Made by a program: the position numbers and the translations under genes. Under the pieces are notes generated by a model. It had not been told where the DNA came from. It worked only from the letters and a program-made list of their open reading frames with translations, and searched no databases. A stretch of DNA of 12,762 bases from an archaeon (GTDB taxonomy: Archaea; Nanobdellota; Nanobdellia; Woesearchaeales; GW2011-AR9), in the NCBI GenBank assembly GCA_020053615.1, contig JAGVMW010000159.1, positions 1-12,762 on the forward strand, written 5' to 3'. Positions 5,354-12,324 of this stretch are shown piece by piece (positions within the stretch are counted from its first letter, which is position 1; every line of letters begins with the position of its first letter).

Positions 5354-6087
5354 TTACTTCTTTGCGGTTTTCCAGAGATACTTAAAATAATTCTGATATG
5401 ATTCATAAACTGTTTTGTGTTCTATTAATATTCCCAGGGGATTTTCTACCCACATTATTAATGCTACTTTTCCATCAAAGAGATAAGTGGAAACCGATGA
5501 ATTTAATTCGGAAGGGACATACTTAAGCTTGGTCAAAGGTATTTTAACTGGCTTAATCTTTATGTTTGCCACAATGCGCATCTTAATCTTTTTCTGTACT
5601 CTTTCTTTGTCCCAGTGCGGATAATCATAAGGCAAATACTCTTTTATTTTGTATTCAGCTCCAAAATCCAGGATTTCGGTTTTTGAGTTTAACATTTCTT
5701 TCAAGATGGTTTTAATCCCGGCAAGCCCCTTGAAACTGTGGATTTCCTGCTTTTCTTTAGCCATCTGGAAATCTAGAAGAAGTTCTGGTATTATCTGTTT
5801 AGCTTCTGCAAGTTGTTCTTCTTTTGCTTGGATTATGTCAACTATTTTTTTAGGAGTTCCAGCTTCAAACAGCATTTTATTGGCTTTGGTGATTTGACTA
5901 ACTAAACCTTTCTCGGCAAGACCCCTCAAAGCGTCATATACCGAAACCCTATGAACTCCTGACTTTCTGGAAATTTCATTCGCTGAAGCTGACCCTATCT
6001 TCAAGAGAGTTAAATAGCACTTTGCTTCATTTGGGCTTAATCCTGCTTTTTCTTTTTTACTTCAGCATCAATTTCTTTGAAAGTCAT
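5354..6087 (-). CDS. TrmB-family transcriptional regulator, interrupted by -1 frameshift
   Basis: The main frame (5354-6052) encodes a TrmB-type winged helix, with GLSPNEAKCYLTLLKIGSAS then SRKSGVHRVSVYDALRGLAEKGL, and a C-terminal phospholipase-D-like effector region (about 90 to end) used by TrmB proteins to sense ligands. This frame has no ATG, GTG or TTG before the conserved GLSPNEAK segment; the only candidate, TTG at 6004, falls inside the first helix region. Just upstream, ATG 6087 opens a 16-codon frame (MTFKEIDAEVKK...) whose GTA-AAA-AAG holds the slippery heptamer A AAA AAG (6058-6052). A -1 slip there joins the two into 244 residues, normal family length. TATTTA at 6112-6117, 27 bp before ATG 6087, supports that start. 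A one-base sequencing or real deletion in the A-run is the alternative. Confidence 0.82.
6052..6058 (-). promoter_or_regulatory. Slippery heptamer A AAA AAG
   Basis: In the frame of ATG 6087 the codons are GTA AAA AAG, exactly the X XXY YYZ arrangement of the dnaX-type -1 frameshift site. Slipping leads to GAA AAA GCA GGA and into the TrmB frame. No strong downstream stem was seen. Confidence 0.5.
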
Positions 6088-6111
6088 TTTAATATCAAAA
6101 CAAAAGCGGAG

Positions 6112-6117
6112 TATTTA
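6112..6117 (-). promoter_or_regulatory. TATA box for TrmB-family gene
   Basis: TAAATA on the minus strand is centred 27 bp before the ATG at 6087. It argues that 6087, not the downstream TTG, is the real start of the transcript and protein. Confidence 0.5.
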
Positions 6118-6127
6118 GAATTTTCGT

Positions 6128-6649
6128 TTATTTCCTAAACAACGCATTCGGCACATATAACAAATCTCCGCGTTCGGTTCGTATAATTGTTTTTAACACT
6201 CCTTTTTTTTCTACAATGCCAGATATTCCATTTACTTCGATTTTCTTGCCTTTCTTTAGCCGGTTCTTTCTTTTGGCTGTAATCCATCCCATAAGATTTG
6301 CTGGAATATCTTTTATTCCTACCAGCACCGTCAGGACCAGCAAAATGATTATTCCTCCTAAAATGAGATAAATAACCCACCAACCGATTCCTAAGTAACT
6401 TAAGAAAATTATCGCCGTAGCAAAGTAAACCATATAAGAAATAATGCTGCTAATCAAATTTTCTACGTCGCAACCGATACCGCTTTTTACCGCAATTTTG
6501 TTCAATTCAACTTCTTTTAACATACGATAAAGTAATTTTTTAGCCAATAAACCTAAGGTTAAGCCGACGATTAAAATTACAATAGCCATAACTATCAAAT
6601 TGGTATAAGACTGTACTGACGCTACTACTTGCATGGTTTCATTAGACAT
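6128..6649 (-). CDS. Minimal MscS-like membrane protein
   Basis: This 173-residue protein looks like the core of the small-conductance mechanosensitive channel family, which releases solutes during hypo-osmotic shock. Three hydrophobic segments are visible (about 15-38, 64-86 and 88-112). They are followed by an amphipathic, glycine-containing stretch (111-123, with NLMGWITAKR) and the MscS beta-domain pattern KKIEVNGISGIVEKKGVLKT ... GDLLYVPNALF (136-171). The protein stops immediately after the PNxLF motif, so the large C-terminal alpha/beta vestibule of full MscS (286 residues in E. coli) is absent. A TTTATAAA at 6673-6680 is centred 27 bp before the ATG, indicating leaderless transcription. 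The TrmB-family gene follows 40 bases downstream on the same strand with its own promoter. Whether it gates on its own is unknown. Confidence 0.82.
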   Translation of the reverse strand: MSNETMQVVASVQSYTNLIVMAIVILIVGLTLGLLAKKLLYRMLKEVELNKIAVKSGIGCDVENLISSIISYMVYFATAIIFLSYLGIGWWVIYLILGGIIILLVLTVLVGIKDIPANLMGWITAKRKNRLKKGKKIEVNGISGIVEKKGVLKTIIRTERGDLLYVPNALFRK

Positions 6650-6672
6650 AACTTAAAGGAATAGAAAGGGCA

Positions 6673-6680
6673 TTTATAAA
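6673..6680 (-). promoter_or_regulatory. TATA box for MscS-like gene
   Basis: The sequence TTTATAAA is the same on both strands and is centred 27 bp from the minus-strand ATG at 6649. The divergent Drg gene has its own TATA at 6696-6704. Confidence 0.6.
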
Positions 6681-6695
6681 ATTACCTCCAAAACT

Positions 6696-6704
6696 CTTAA
6701 AAAT
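6696..6704 (+). promoter_or_regulatory. TATA box for Drg GTPase gene
   Basis: CTTAAAAAT, preceded by CCAAAACT, is centred 26 bp before the ATG at 6726, the leaderless spacing seen repeatedly in this window. Confidence 0.55.
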
Positions 6705-6725
6705 GCTTCATTTATCTTTACCCTC

Positions 6726-7823
6726 ATGGCTGATTATTCCAACCAAATTAAAGAACTAGAGAAAGAGCTTTCTACAACTAAATATAATAAAGCTACGCAA
6801 GGTCATGTAGGATTAGTTAAAGCTAAGTTAGCAGTACTGAAAGAAAAACAAGTATCACGGACTCAGCAGAAAACGGGTAAATCAGATTATGGATATACTG
6901 TCAGAAGATCTGGTGACGCTACGGTATTATTATTAGGATTTCCTTCTACTGGAAAATCTACCATTCTAAATAAATTAACTGACGCCAAATCAGAAGTAGC
7001 CGCGTATGAATTTACTACTCTAACCGTAATTCCAGGAGTGATGGAATACAAGCAGGCTAAGATTCAGATATTAGATGTTCCTGGAATTGTAAGCGGAGCA
7101 GCGTCGGGAAAAGGCCGCGGCAGAGAAGTATTAACGGTAATTAGAAATGCGGATTTAGTGTTGATTATTGTAGATGTAACTCATCCGGAGCATTATACTT
7201 CTATTTTAAGAGAAGTGTGGGAATCGGGAATTAGAGTAAATAAAACTAAGCCGGAAGTGTACATCAAAAAGACGCCTAAAGGGGGAGTGCAGATAGGCCG
7301 AACCGTTAATTTAGACTTGAGCGATGAAAACTTAGCCCAGATATTGCGAGAATTTAAAATAAATAATGCGGAAGTATTGATACGAAGTGTGATTGATGCT
7401 GATGAGTTTATCGACTGTATTGAAGGGAGCAAAAAATATCTGCCCGCGATAACTTGTCTGAGCAAGATTGATTTAGCTACGACAGAGCAAGTGGATAAAG
7501 CAAAGAAGATGATAAATGCTGATATCGCTATTTCTGCTGAGCAGGACATAAACATCAATTCGCTTAAAGAGTTAATATTTCAGAAACTTAATTTTATTAG
7601 AGTATATATGAAAGAACCCCGAAAAGAAGCAGATATGAATGTGCCGATGATACTCCAGAAAGGTTCAACTATCGGAGATGTGTGCAATAAGCTACATCGA
7701 GATTTTGCAAGTAAGTTTAAATTTGCTCGGGTGTGGGGGCCTTCAGCAAAGTTTTCTGGACAGAAGTTGATGTTAAGTCATATGCTGGCCGATGGAGATA
7801 TATTAGAGTTGCATTTGAGGTAA
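6726..7823 (+). CDS. drg: Drg-family GTP-binding protein (OBG/TGS)
   Basis: This is a ribosome-associated GTPase of the developmentally regulated GTP-binding (Drg/Rbg) family, conserved in archaea and eukaryotes. The 365 residues show an N-terminal basic helical region (1-50), G1 GFPSTGKS (71-78), the G2 threonines near 97-100, G3 DVPG (117-120), G4 SKID (246-249, serine in place of the usual Asn) and G5 SAE (270-272). The S5D2L-type insertion lies around 165-225 and a C-terminal TGS domain at about 290-365, ending DGDILELH. Length and domain order match full-length family members. The start is supported by the TATA at 6696-6704. It converges on the deoxyhypusine synthase-like gene through a hairpin. 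Confidence 0.95.
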   Translation: MADYSNQIKELEKELSTTKYNKATQGHVGLVKAKLAVLKEKQVSRTQQKTGKSDYGYTVRRSGDATVLLLGFPSTGKSTILNKLTDAKSEVAAYEFTTLTVIPGVMEYKQAKIQILDVPGIVSGAASGKGRGREVLTVIRNADLVLIIVDVTHPEHYTSILREVWESGIRVNKTKPEVYIKKTPKGGVQIGRTVNLDLSDENLAQILREFKINNAEVLIRSVIDADEFIDCIEGSKKYLPAITCLSKIDLATTEQVDKAKKMINADIAISAEQDININSLKELIFQKLNFIRVYMKEPRKEADMNVPMILQKGSTIGDVCNKLHRDFASKFKFARVWGPSAKFSGQKLMLSHMLADGDILELHLR

Positions 7824-7824
7824 G

Positions 7825-7844
7825 CTCGACTGCTGTTTCCTAAC
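7825..7844 (-). repeat. Diverged copy of the 14-bp repeat, inverted
   Basis: Read on the minus strand, 18 of 20 bases agree with 4446-4465. It sits in the convergent gap between the Drg and deoxyhypusine synthase-like genes. Confidence 0.4.
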
Positions 7845-7861
7845 CTCAAAAGCGTTTGAGG
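7844..7861. terminator. Convergent hairpin terminator candidate
   Basis: CCTCAAA (7844-7850) and TTTGAGG (7855-7861) form a 7-bp perfect stem with a four-base loop. A second TTTGAGG at 7814-7820, at the end of the Drg coding region, can pair with the same CCTCAAA, giving two mutually exclusive stems. Its place between convergent genes suggests transcription ending on either strand. Confidence 0.45.
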
Positions 7862-7864
7862 TGA

Positions 7865-9343
7865 TTATTTCTTCATTTCCATCCAATACTTAACTAAAAA
7901 CGGCAGCACTAAAGTAGCATCAGTTTTTATCTCGGCAAATTTTCCATTAGGATTCATCTTTCTCCATGACTTTCCTTCATCATAACTGCATCCGGATAAA
8001 TGTCCATAGTACATCGGATCAGGACAGATGCGTACTCCATAACTGAATGAACGTTCCGGAAACTTTTCTCCAAAACGCCCGTTGATAATTTCAATCAATG
8101 GAGCTAAGTTTTGGGTATTGTTTCTGGGCACTCCACCACCGATACTGATTATTCCAATGCGCTTAGTTGAAACTGCTTTTTCCAATAGAATAGTTGTGTC
8201 TAATTCTTGATCGAACACGATTTTAGGCATCCCTTGCTCTGCTCTCCATAAATTATGGGTGTATACATCATTTCCAATCTCGGAATCAGTAAATGCTGGA
8301 ACTACTACAGGTACATTCTTTTGATAAGCTGATTTTAAAATTCCTCGTTCCGTGGGAAAGTGGTTTGTTAAATATTCTCCTAGCATTCTATGAAACTTAT
8401 GCGAACTGAGCGGAGCAGTTTTGGTATATGACTTTAATACTTTGTCTACAACTTCGTCTACATAAGAAAAATTTCCTTCCGGTTCCAATGTGTCAGTAAC
8501 TCTATTAAGTTTTCTTCGCGCCAATAATTTATCGCAGTGTTTAGGATTGTGCTTGTAATGCTTTAATCCAATACTTTCTACTAACCCATGCGCCATTAAT
8601 GCACCAGTGGAAGCGACATACTGAACCATTTCGTTACCTAGAATGTCACAAATTATTAAGCCCATCTTAGCAATAGTCATCGCTCCACTCAGGGTGAGAA
8701 ATATGGTACAATCTTTATCTTTGATCATCTTCTGGGAAACTCCAGCACCTTCTGCTATGCTCTTAGCCATTCCATCATACTTCTTTAATTCACGAAAGAA
8801 AGATATTACATTGGTGCGATTATCTTCTAACCGTTCCTGAAGCACTAAGTACACTAATGGAAGTATATAATTAGGGCTGCTAAATATTACATTAGGATAA
8901 TGCCCATCTTTAACTTGATTTTTTCGGCATAGCCCATATTCGTTGATAAAGATGGCTTGTTCCGGTTTATCTAATGCTTCTTCATATCGTTCAGAATATC
9001 TTCCGATAACTACTATGTTATTAAATGGGTTGTTCAGAGCAGCATACTCGCTCATAGAAAGTATTCCTTCAAACCAATGTTTATCATAAGTCATTTTGGA
9101 AATTAATTTACTTAACTGAGAATCGGGAGAGCCTTCGTAAACTACGTAGGGCTTGCGTTGGCATTGAACCATTTTTTCCAGAGTATCAGCTACTTCTCCC
9201 AGCATTCGAGCTCCGAACGAGCATTTGTTCATTCCACGAACAATATCATTTACAGTATTACATTTACTCAAATCCAGAAGTTCAAGCGGTTCGAGATTAA
9301 GTGTGGACATATTTAATTGGGGTGGTAAACGTAATATAAGCAT
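7865..9343 (-). CDS. Deoxyhypusine synthase-family protein with about 125-residue insertion
   Basis: The family transfers the aminobutyl group of spermidine to a lysine of translation factor aIF5A. Residues 16-60 match the DHS N-terminal helices, and 208-492 the NAD-binding core: FLTLSGAM (215-222), STGALMAHGL (245-254), VPAFTDSEIG (348-357), IGGGV (401-405), SWRKM (459-463, with Lys462 aligning to the catalytic lysine of SWGKI in human DHS) and TDATLVLP (474-481). Residues about 62-185 have no counterpart in standard enzymes of 310-370 residues and are not recognised. The active-site KHH after GGGV reads RNN (407-409), as in DHS-like rather than classical enzymes, so substrate is uncertain. 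The better start is probably ATG 9310 (residue 12), because TAATATAA at 9332-9339 lies 25 bp before it. The gene is divergent from the AsnB-Dph6 fusion. Confidence 0.88.
   Translation of the reverse strand: MLILRLPPQLNMSTLNLEPLELLDLSKCNTVNDIVRGMNKCSFGARMLGEVADTLEKMVQCQRKPYVVYEGSPDSQLSKLISKMTYDKHWFEGILSMSEYAALNNPFNNIVVIGRYSERYEEALDKPEQAIFINEYGLCRKNQVKDGHYPNVIFSSPNYILPLVYLVLQERLEDNRTNVISFFRELKKYDGMAKSIAEGAGVSQKMIKDKDCTIFLTLSGAMTIAKMGLIICDILGNEMVQYVASTGALMAHGLVESIGLKHYKHNPKHCDKLLARRKLNRVTDTLEPEGNFSYVDEVVDKVLKSYTKTAPLSSHKFHRMLGEYLTNHFPTERGILKSAYQKNVPVVVPAFTDSEIGNDVYTHNLWRAEQGMPKIVFDQELDTTILLEKAVSTKRIGIISIGGGVPRNNTQNLAPLIEIINGRFGEKFPERSFSYGVRICPDPMYYGHLSGCSYDEGKSWRKMNPNGKFAEIKTDATLVLPFLVKYWMEMKK
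9332..9339 (-). promoter_or_regulatory. TATA box for DHS-like gene
   Basis: On the minus strand TTATATTA is centred 25-26 bp before the ATG at 9310. It falls inside the first twelve codons of the longer frame from 9343, which favours the shorter, leaderless start. Confidence 0.5.
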
Positions 9344-9364
9344 TTATCCACTGGAGGCAACAGA

Positions 9365-9376
9365 TTAATAAATTAA
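9365..9376 (+). promoter_or_regulatory. TATA box for AsnB-Dph6 fusion gene
   Basis: TTAATAAATTAA is centred about 25 bp before the ATG at 9395. This TATA and that of the divergent DHS-like gene lie about 34 bp apart. Confidence 0.5.
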
Positions 9377-9394
9377 GCTCTTAAATTATGAGTT

Positions 9395-11683
9395 ATGTGC
9401 GGTATAATTGGAATATTCAACCACAAGAACGCTTCTATTAAGATTAAATTAGGTTTGAAACTGTTAGAGAAGAGAGGTAAAGATGGGGTTGGAGTTGCTT
9501 CGGAAAAAGAAGTAATGATTAGTAAAAGCATCAGTATAACGAAGGACATAAATAATTATGCAAATAGATTAAACTCGACCTACGGGTCTCCTAATAGCAA
9601 AGCGTTTGCTATATGTCCTTCGAATATAGTGGCGGCTAATCATTGTTCAACTATTAATGTCCGCCACTATAAACTTAAAATTCCTGCTGTTCATAATCTT
9701 CTGGGACATACTCTTCATTCTATCGTAGACTTTGTGCCACAGCCATTAAAAGGAAACGGGATTCTAGCAGCTAATTGTGAGATTTATAATTGGAAAGAAT
9801 TGGCAGAAAAATATAAATTAAAAGTGAAGAATGACGCGGAATTATTATTGCGCTTCTTAGATAGATTTGGAGTAACGGAAAATGCATTAAATGAATTAGA
9901 TGGAGTATATGTGTTTGCTTACTGGAAGAAAAATAAACTGTTTCTGGTAAGAGATATTTTGGGAGTAAAGCCATTGTGGTTTTATCACGGAACTTCATTT
10001 GGATTTGCTTCGGAAAGGAAAGTGCTGCGAGAATTAGGATTTAATAATATTCAAGAATTAACTCCTCGGCATATTTTAGAATATGATATTCACAACAATA
10101 ATAAAAAAATACATCCTCGAAAATTCTTTACATCTGTTCCTGAACTGCACGATAAGAAAGAGGTTATTTTAAGAAATACTTCTAAATTGTTAGAAGAAGC
10201 GATTATCAAACGCGTTCCAGAACGAAAGTTTGGTGTTTTATTCTCGGGGGGAATTGATTCTACTTATATTGCCCATTTTTTGATTAAGCAGGGATATGAT
10301 TTTACTTGTTACACTGCCGCATTAGATTCTCCGGAGCATCTGCCCAGCGATTTAGTATATGCACAAAAAGTGGCCAAAGAAATGGGATTAAAACTGAAAG
10401 TTAGAACAGTAAAGATGGAAGAGATTCCAGCGTATTTGAAAAAAGTAATTCCTCTGATAGAAGATTCGCATCCGGTGAAAGTAAGTGTAGCATTAACTTT
10501 TTTTCTGGCGTGCGAATTAGCACAAAAAGATGGCTGCAAAGTAATTTTCTCGGGATTAGGCAACGAAGAAATATTTGCAGGATATGAACGGCACAAACAT
10601 TCTACTAACCTGAATTTAGAATGTGTATCTGGGTTGTTAAAAGTTTATGAACGAGATTTGTATCGTGATGATGTAATTACTATGCACAATGGATTAGAAT
10701 TAAGACTGCCATTCTTAGACAAGAAATTGATTGAATACGCGTTAAGAATTCCGGAAAAGTATAAAATAAACTCGGAACATTCCAAATTAATCTTTCGAGA
10801 GATCGCTTATGCGCAAGGGATTTCTCAAGAGTTGGCTTTCCGCAAGAAAGTAGCCGCACAATATGGTTCTCGGATAGATTCAGCATTAGATAAAGTATCG
10901 CGTTGGAAAAAGTTTTCTTCACGTCCAGCGTATCTGCGTACGTTTTATCCTTTTCCTAATGCTAAATTGGGAGTATTATTTTCTTCAGGAAAAGATTCTA
11001 CTTATGCTGCATTGATGATGAGCCGACAGGGATATGAATTGACTTGTTTGATAACACTCAAGTCGGAAAATCAAGAGTCGTATATGTTTCATACACCGGC
11101 GATTGAACTGGCCAAATTACAGGCGCGGGCGATGGAAATTCCGTTGATTTTGTATAAGACTAAAGGAGAGAAAGAGATTGAACTTAAAGATTTGGAGAAA
11201 GCATTGGTGTTGGCTAAGAAAAAGTATAAGATAGAAGGAATTGTTACCGGAGCATTATTTTCTACCTATCAGCGCGATAGAATTGAACGAGTAGCAGATG
11301 GGTTAGGATTGAAAATATTTTCTCCGTTGTGGCATAAGTCGCAGGAGCAGGAGATGCAGGAGTTGTTAGAGAATGAATTTGAATTTATTTTGACTTCAGT
11401 TGCAGCAGAAGGGCTGGATAAGAGCTGGTTGAATAGAATTATTACCAAAGAAGATGTGATTAAGCTGAGAAAGATGAAAGATAAGTTAGGAACGAATATT
11501 GCAGGGGAAGGTGGAGAATTTGAATCATTAGTATTAGATTGTCCTTTGTTCAAGAAGAGGTTGATGATTGAGAAAGCAGATATTCTGGAAGAGAACAGGA
11601 ATACGGCAAGAATGATAATTCAGAAAGCTCGGTTGATGAGTAAAAACACTACTTCCAACTCAAAAACCCCAAAATCTTTATAA
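9395..11683 (+). CDS. Asparagine synthetase B-type protein fused to diphthine-ammonia ligase (Dph6)
   Basis: The first part (residues 1 to about 510) is a glutamine-hydrolysing asparagine synthetase: Cys2 of MCGIIG, RGKDG (27-31), NCEIYN (127-132, Cys in place of the usual Gly), PP-loop SGGIDST (284-290), SGLGNEEIFAGY (386-397) and LELRLPFLD (434-442). The second part (about 524-750) is an ATP-grasping PP-loop ligase of the Dph6 type: LFSSGKDSTYAA (528-539), the YQRDRIE segment (625-631) and EGGEFES (705-711), diagnostic for diphthine-ammonia ligase, which amidates diphthine on elongation factor 2. The two PP-loops are in one frame with no stop, and the linker is short. One attractive reading is that the glutaminase feeds ammonia to Dph6; that is inference. 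A TATA box supports ATG 9395, where Cys2 requires Met removal. The stop codon lies in the eS19 TATA box. Confidence 0.93.
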   Translation: MCGIIGIFNHKNASIKIKLGLKLLEKRGKDGVGVASEKEVMISKSISITKDINNYANRLNSTYGSPNSKAFAICPSNIVAANHCSTINVRHYKLKIPAVHNLLGHTLHSIVDFVPQPLKGNGILAANCEIYNWKELAEKYKLKVKNDAELLLRFLDRFGVTENALNELDGVYVFAYWKKNKLFLVRDILGVKPLWFYHGTSFGFASERKVLRELGFNNIQELTPRHILEYDIHNNNKKIHPRKFFTSVPELHDKKEVILRNTSKLLEEAIIKRVPERKFGVLFSGGIDSTYIAHFLIKQGYDFTCYTAALDSPEHLPSDLVYAQKVAKEMGLKLKVRTVKMEEIPAYLKKVIPLIEDSHPVKVSVALTFFLACELAQKDGCKVIFSGLGNEEIFAGYERHKHSTNLNLECVSGLLKVYERDLYRDDVITMHNGLELRLPFLDKKLIEYALRIPEKYKINSEHSKLIFREIAYAQGISQELAFRKKVAAQYGSRIDSALDKVSRWKKFSSRPAYLRTFYPFPNAKLGVLFSSGKDSTYAALMMSRQGYELTCLITLKSENQESYMFHTPAIELAKLQARAMEIPLILYKTKGEKEIELKDLEKALVLAKKKYKIEGIVTGALFSTYQRDRIERVADGLGLKIFSPLWHKSQEQEMQELLENEFEFILTSVAAEGLDKSWLNRIITKEDVIKLRKMKDKLGTNIAGEGGEFESLVLDCPLFKKRLMIEKADILEENRNTARMIIQKARLMSKNTTSNSKTPKSL

Positions 11684-11684
11684 A
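11677..11684 (+). promoter_or_regulatory. TATA box for eS19 operon
   Basis: TTTATAAA is centred 27 bp before the eS19 ATG and contains the TAA stop codon of the preceding fusion gene (11681-11683). Upstream CAAAAACCCCAAAATC resembles the BRE-side context of other promoters here. Confidence 0.65.
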
Positions 11685-11707
11685 TAAACCGCCATCTAAG
11701 AATAAAC

Positions 11708-12160
11708 ATGACTCACATACTCGAGGTTAATGCTAATGCACTTATTTCCAAAGTTGCGGAAGAGCTAAAGAAGCAGAACTTGGTCAAGCCCACGGAATGG
11801 AGCAAGTTTGTAAAAACTGGTTTGCATCGAGAAAGACATCCTGATAATAACGATTGGTGGTATTACCGCTCTGCAGCTATTTTGAGAAGTATCGCTAAGC
11901 TTGGTCCGGTAGGCACGCAGAAGCTTAGAACTAAGTATGGCGGAAAGAAAACCGCGTCCGGGCATAAGCCGGAGCATTTCTATAAAGGTTCAGGTTCAAT
12001 TATTCGCAAAGTGTTACAGCAATTAGAAGCGTCAGCTTTGATTAAGCAAGTTACTGTAGGCAATCATAAAGGACGAATATTGACTCCTAAAGGGGTTTCT
12101 TTGATGGATAAGTTAGCAGTACAGATTGCCAAGCAGGAGCATAAACATGGCAACCAATAA
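11708..12160 (+). CDS. rps19e: Small-subunit ribosomal protein eS19
   Basis: This 150-residue protein of the archaeal 30S subunit takes part in late maturation and head structure of the small subunit. The sequence shows the conserved eS19 run: KPTEWSKFVKTGLHRERHP (27-45), DWWYYRSAAILR (49-60), GPVGTQKLRTKYGG (67-80), RKVLQQLE (101-108) and GRILTPKG (122-129). Length is usual. Leaderless transcription from the TATA at 11677-11684 is likely. It overlaps eL39 by 14 bases, indicating a tightly coupled operon with eL39 and eL31. Confidence 0.96.
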   Translation: MTHILEVNANALISKVAEELKKQNLVKPTEWSKFVKTGLHRERHPDNNDWWYYRSAAILRSIAKLGPVGTQKLRTKYGGKKTASGHKPEHFYKGSGSIIRKVLQQLEASALIKQVTVGNHKGRILTPKGVSLMDKLAVQIAKQEHKHGNQ

Positions 12161-12323
12161 GCCTCGGGCCAAGAAGAAACGGCTGATAAAGAAGAGCGGA
12201 CAGACTAAATGGGCCCCATTTTGGACTGTGTTTAAAGCTTATGGGAAAGGGAAAAGAATGCATCCTTCGCGACATACTCATGTAAAACGTTCATGGAAGC
12301 GAGGATCGGATACAGAAGCATAA
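12147..12323 (+). CDS. rpl39e: Large-subunit ribosomal protein eL39
   Basis: This is a 58-residue, very basic protein that lies along the wall of the ribosome exit tunnel. MATNKPRAKKKRLIKKSGQT matches the eL39 N-terminus (usually M..NKP.AKK.RLAKA.KQN), followed by WAPFWTVFK in place of the typical VPVWVMLKT and the basic RHTHVKRSWKR end. It is several residues longer than the usual 51, with an acidic GSDTEA tail. The ATG at 12147 is preferred over an upstream in-frame TTG at 12126 because family homology begins at MATNKP. It overlaps the eS19 end by 14 bases and precedes eL31 by a single base. The family assignment is good although the middle is diverged. Confidence 0.88.
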   Translation: MATNKPRAKKKRLIKKSGQTKWAPFWTVFKAYGKGKRMHPSRHTHVKRSWKRGSDTEA

Positions 12324-12324
12324 A

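Noticed and set aside
6135..6383. 82-codon minus-strand frame inside the MscS-like gene
   Set aside because: It is a shifted frame of a well-supported membrane protein, with a Lys/Arg/Asn-rich low-quality translation and no promoter.
7193..7558. 121-codon minus-strand frame opposite the Drg gene
   Set aside because: It is antisense to a clear GTPase with conserved motifs and has no family signature of its own.
12126..12146. Longer eL39 start at an upstream TTG
   Set aside because: Family homology starts at MATNKP encoded from 12147; the extra seven residues lie within eS19 and have no counterpart.
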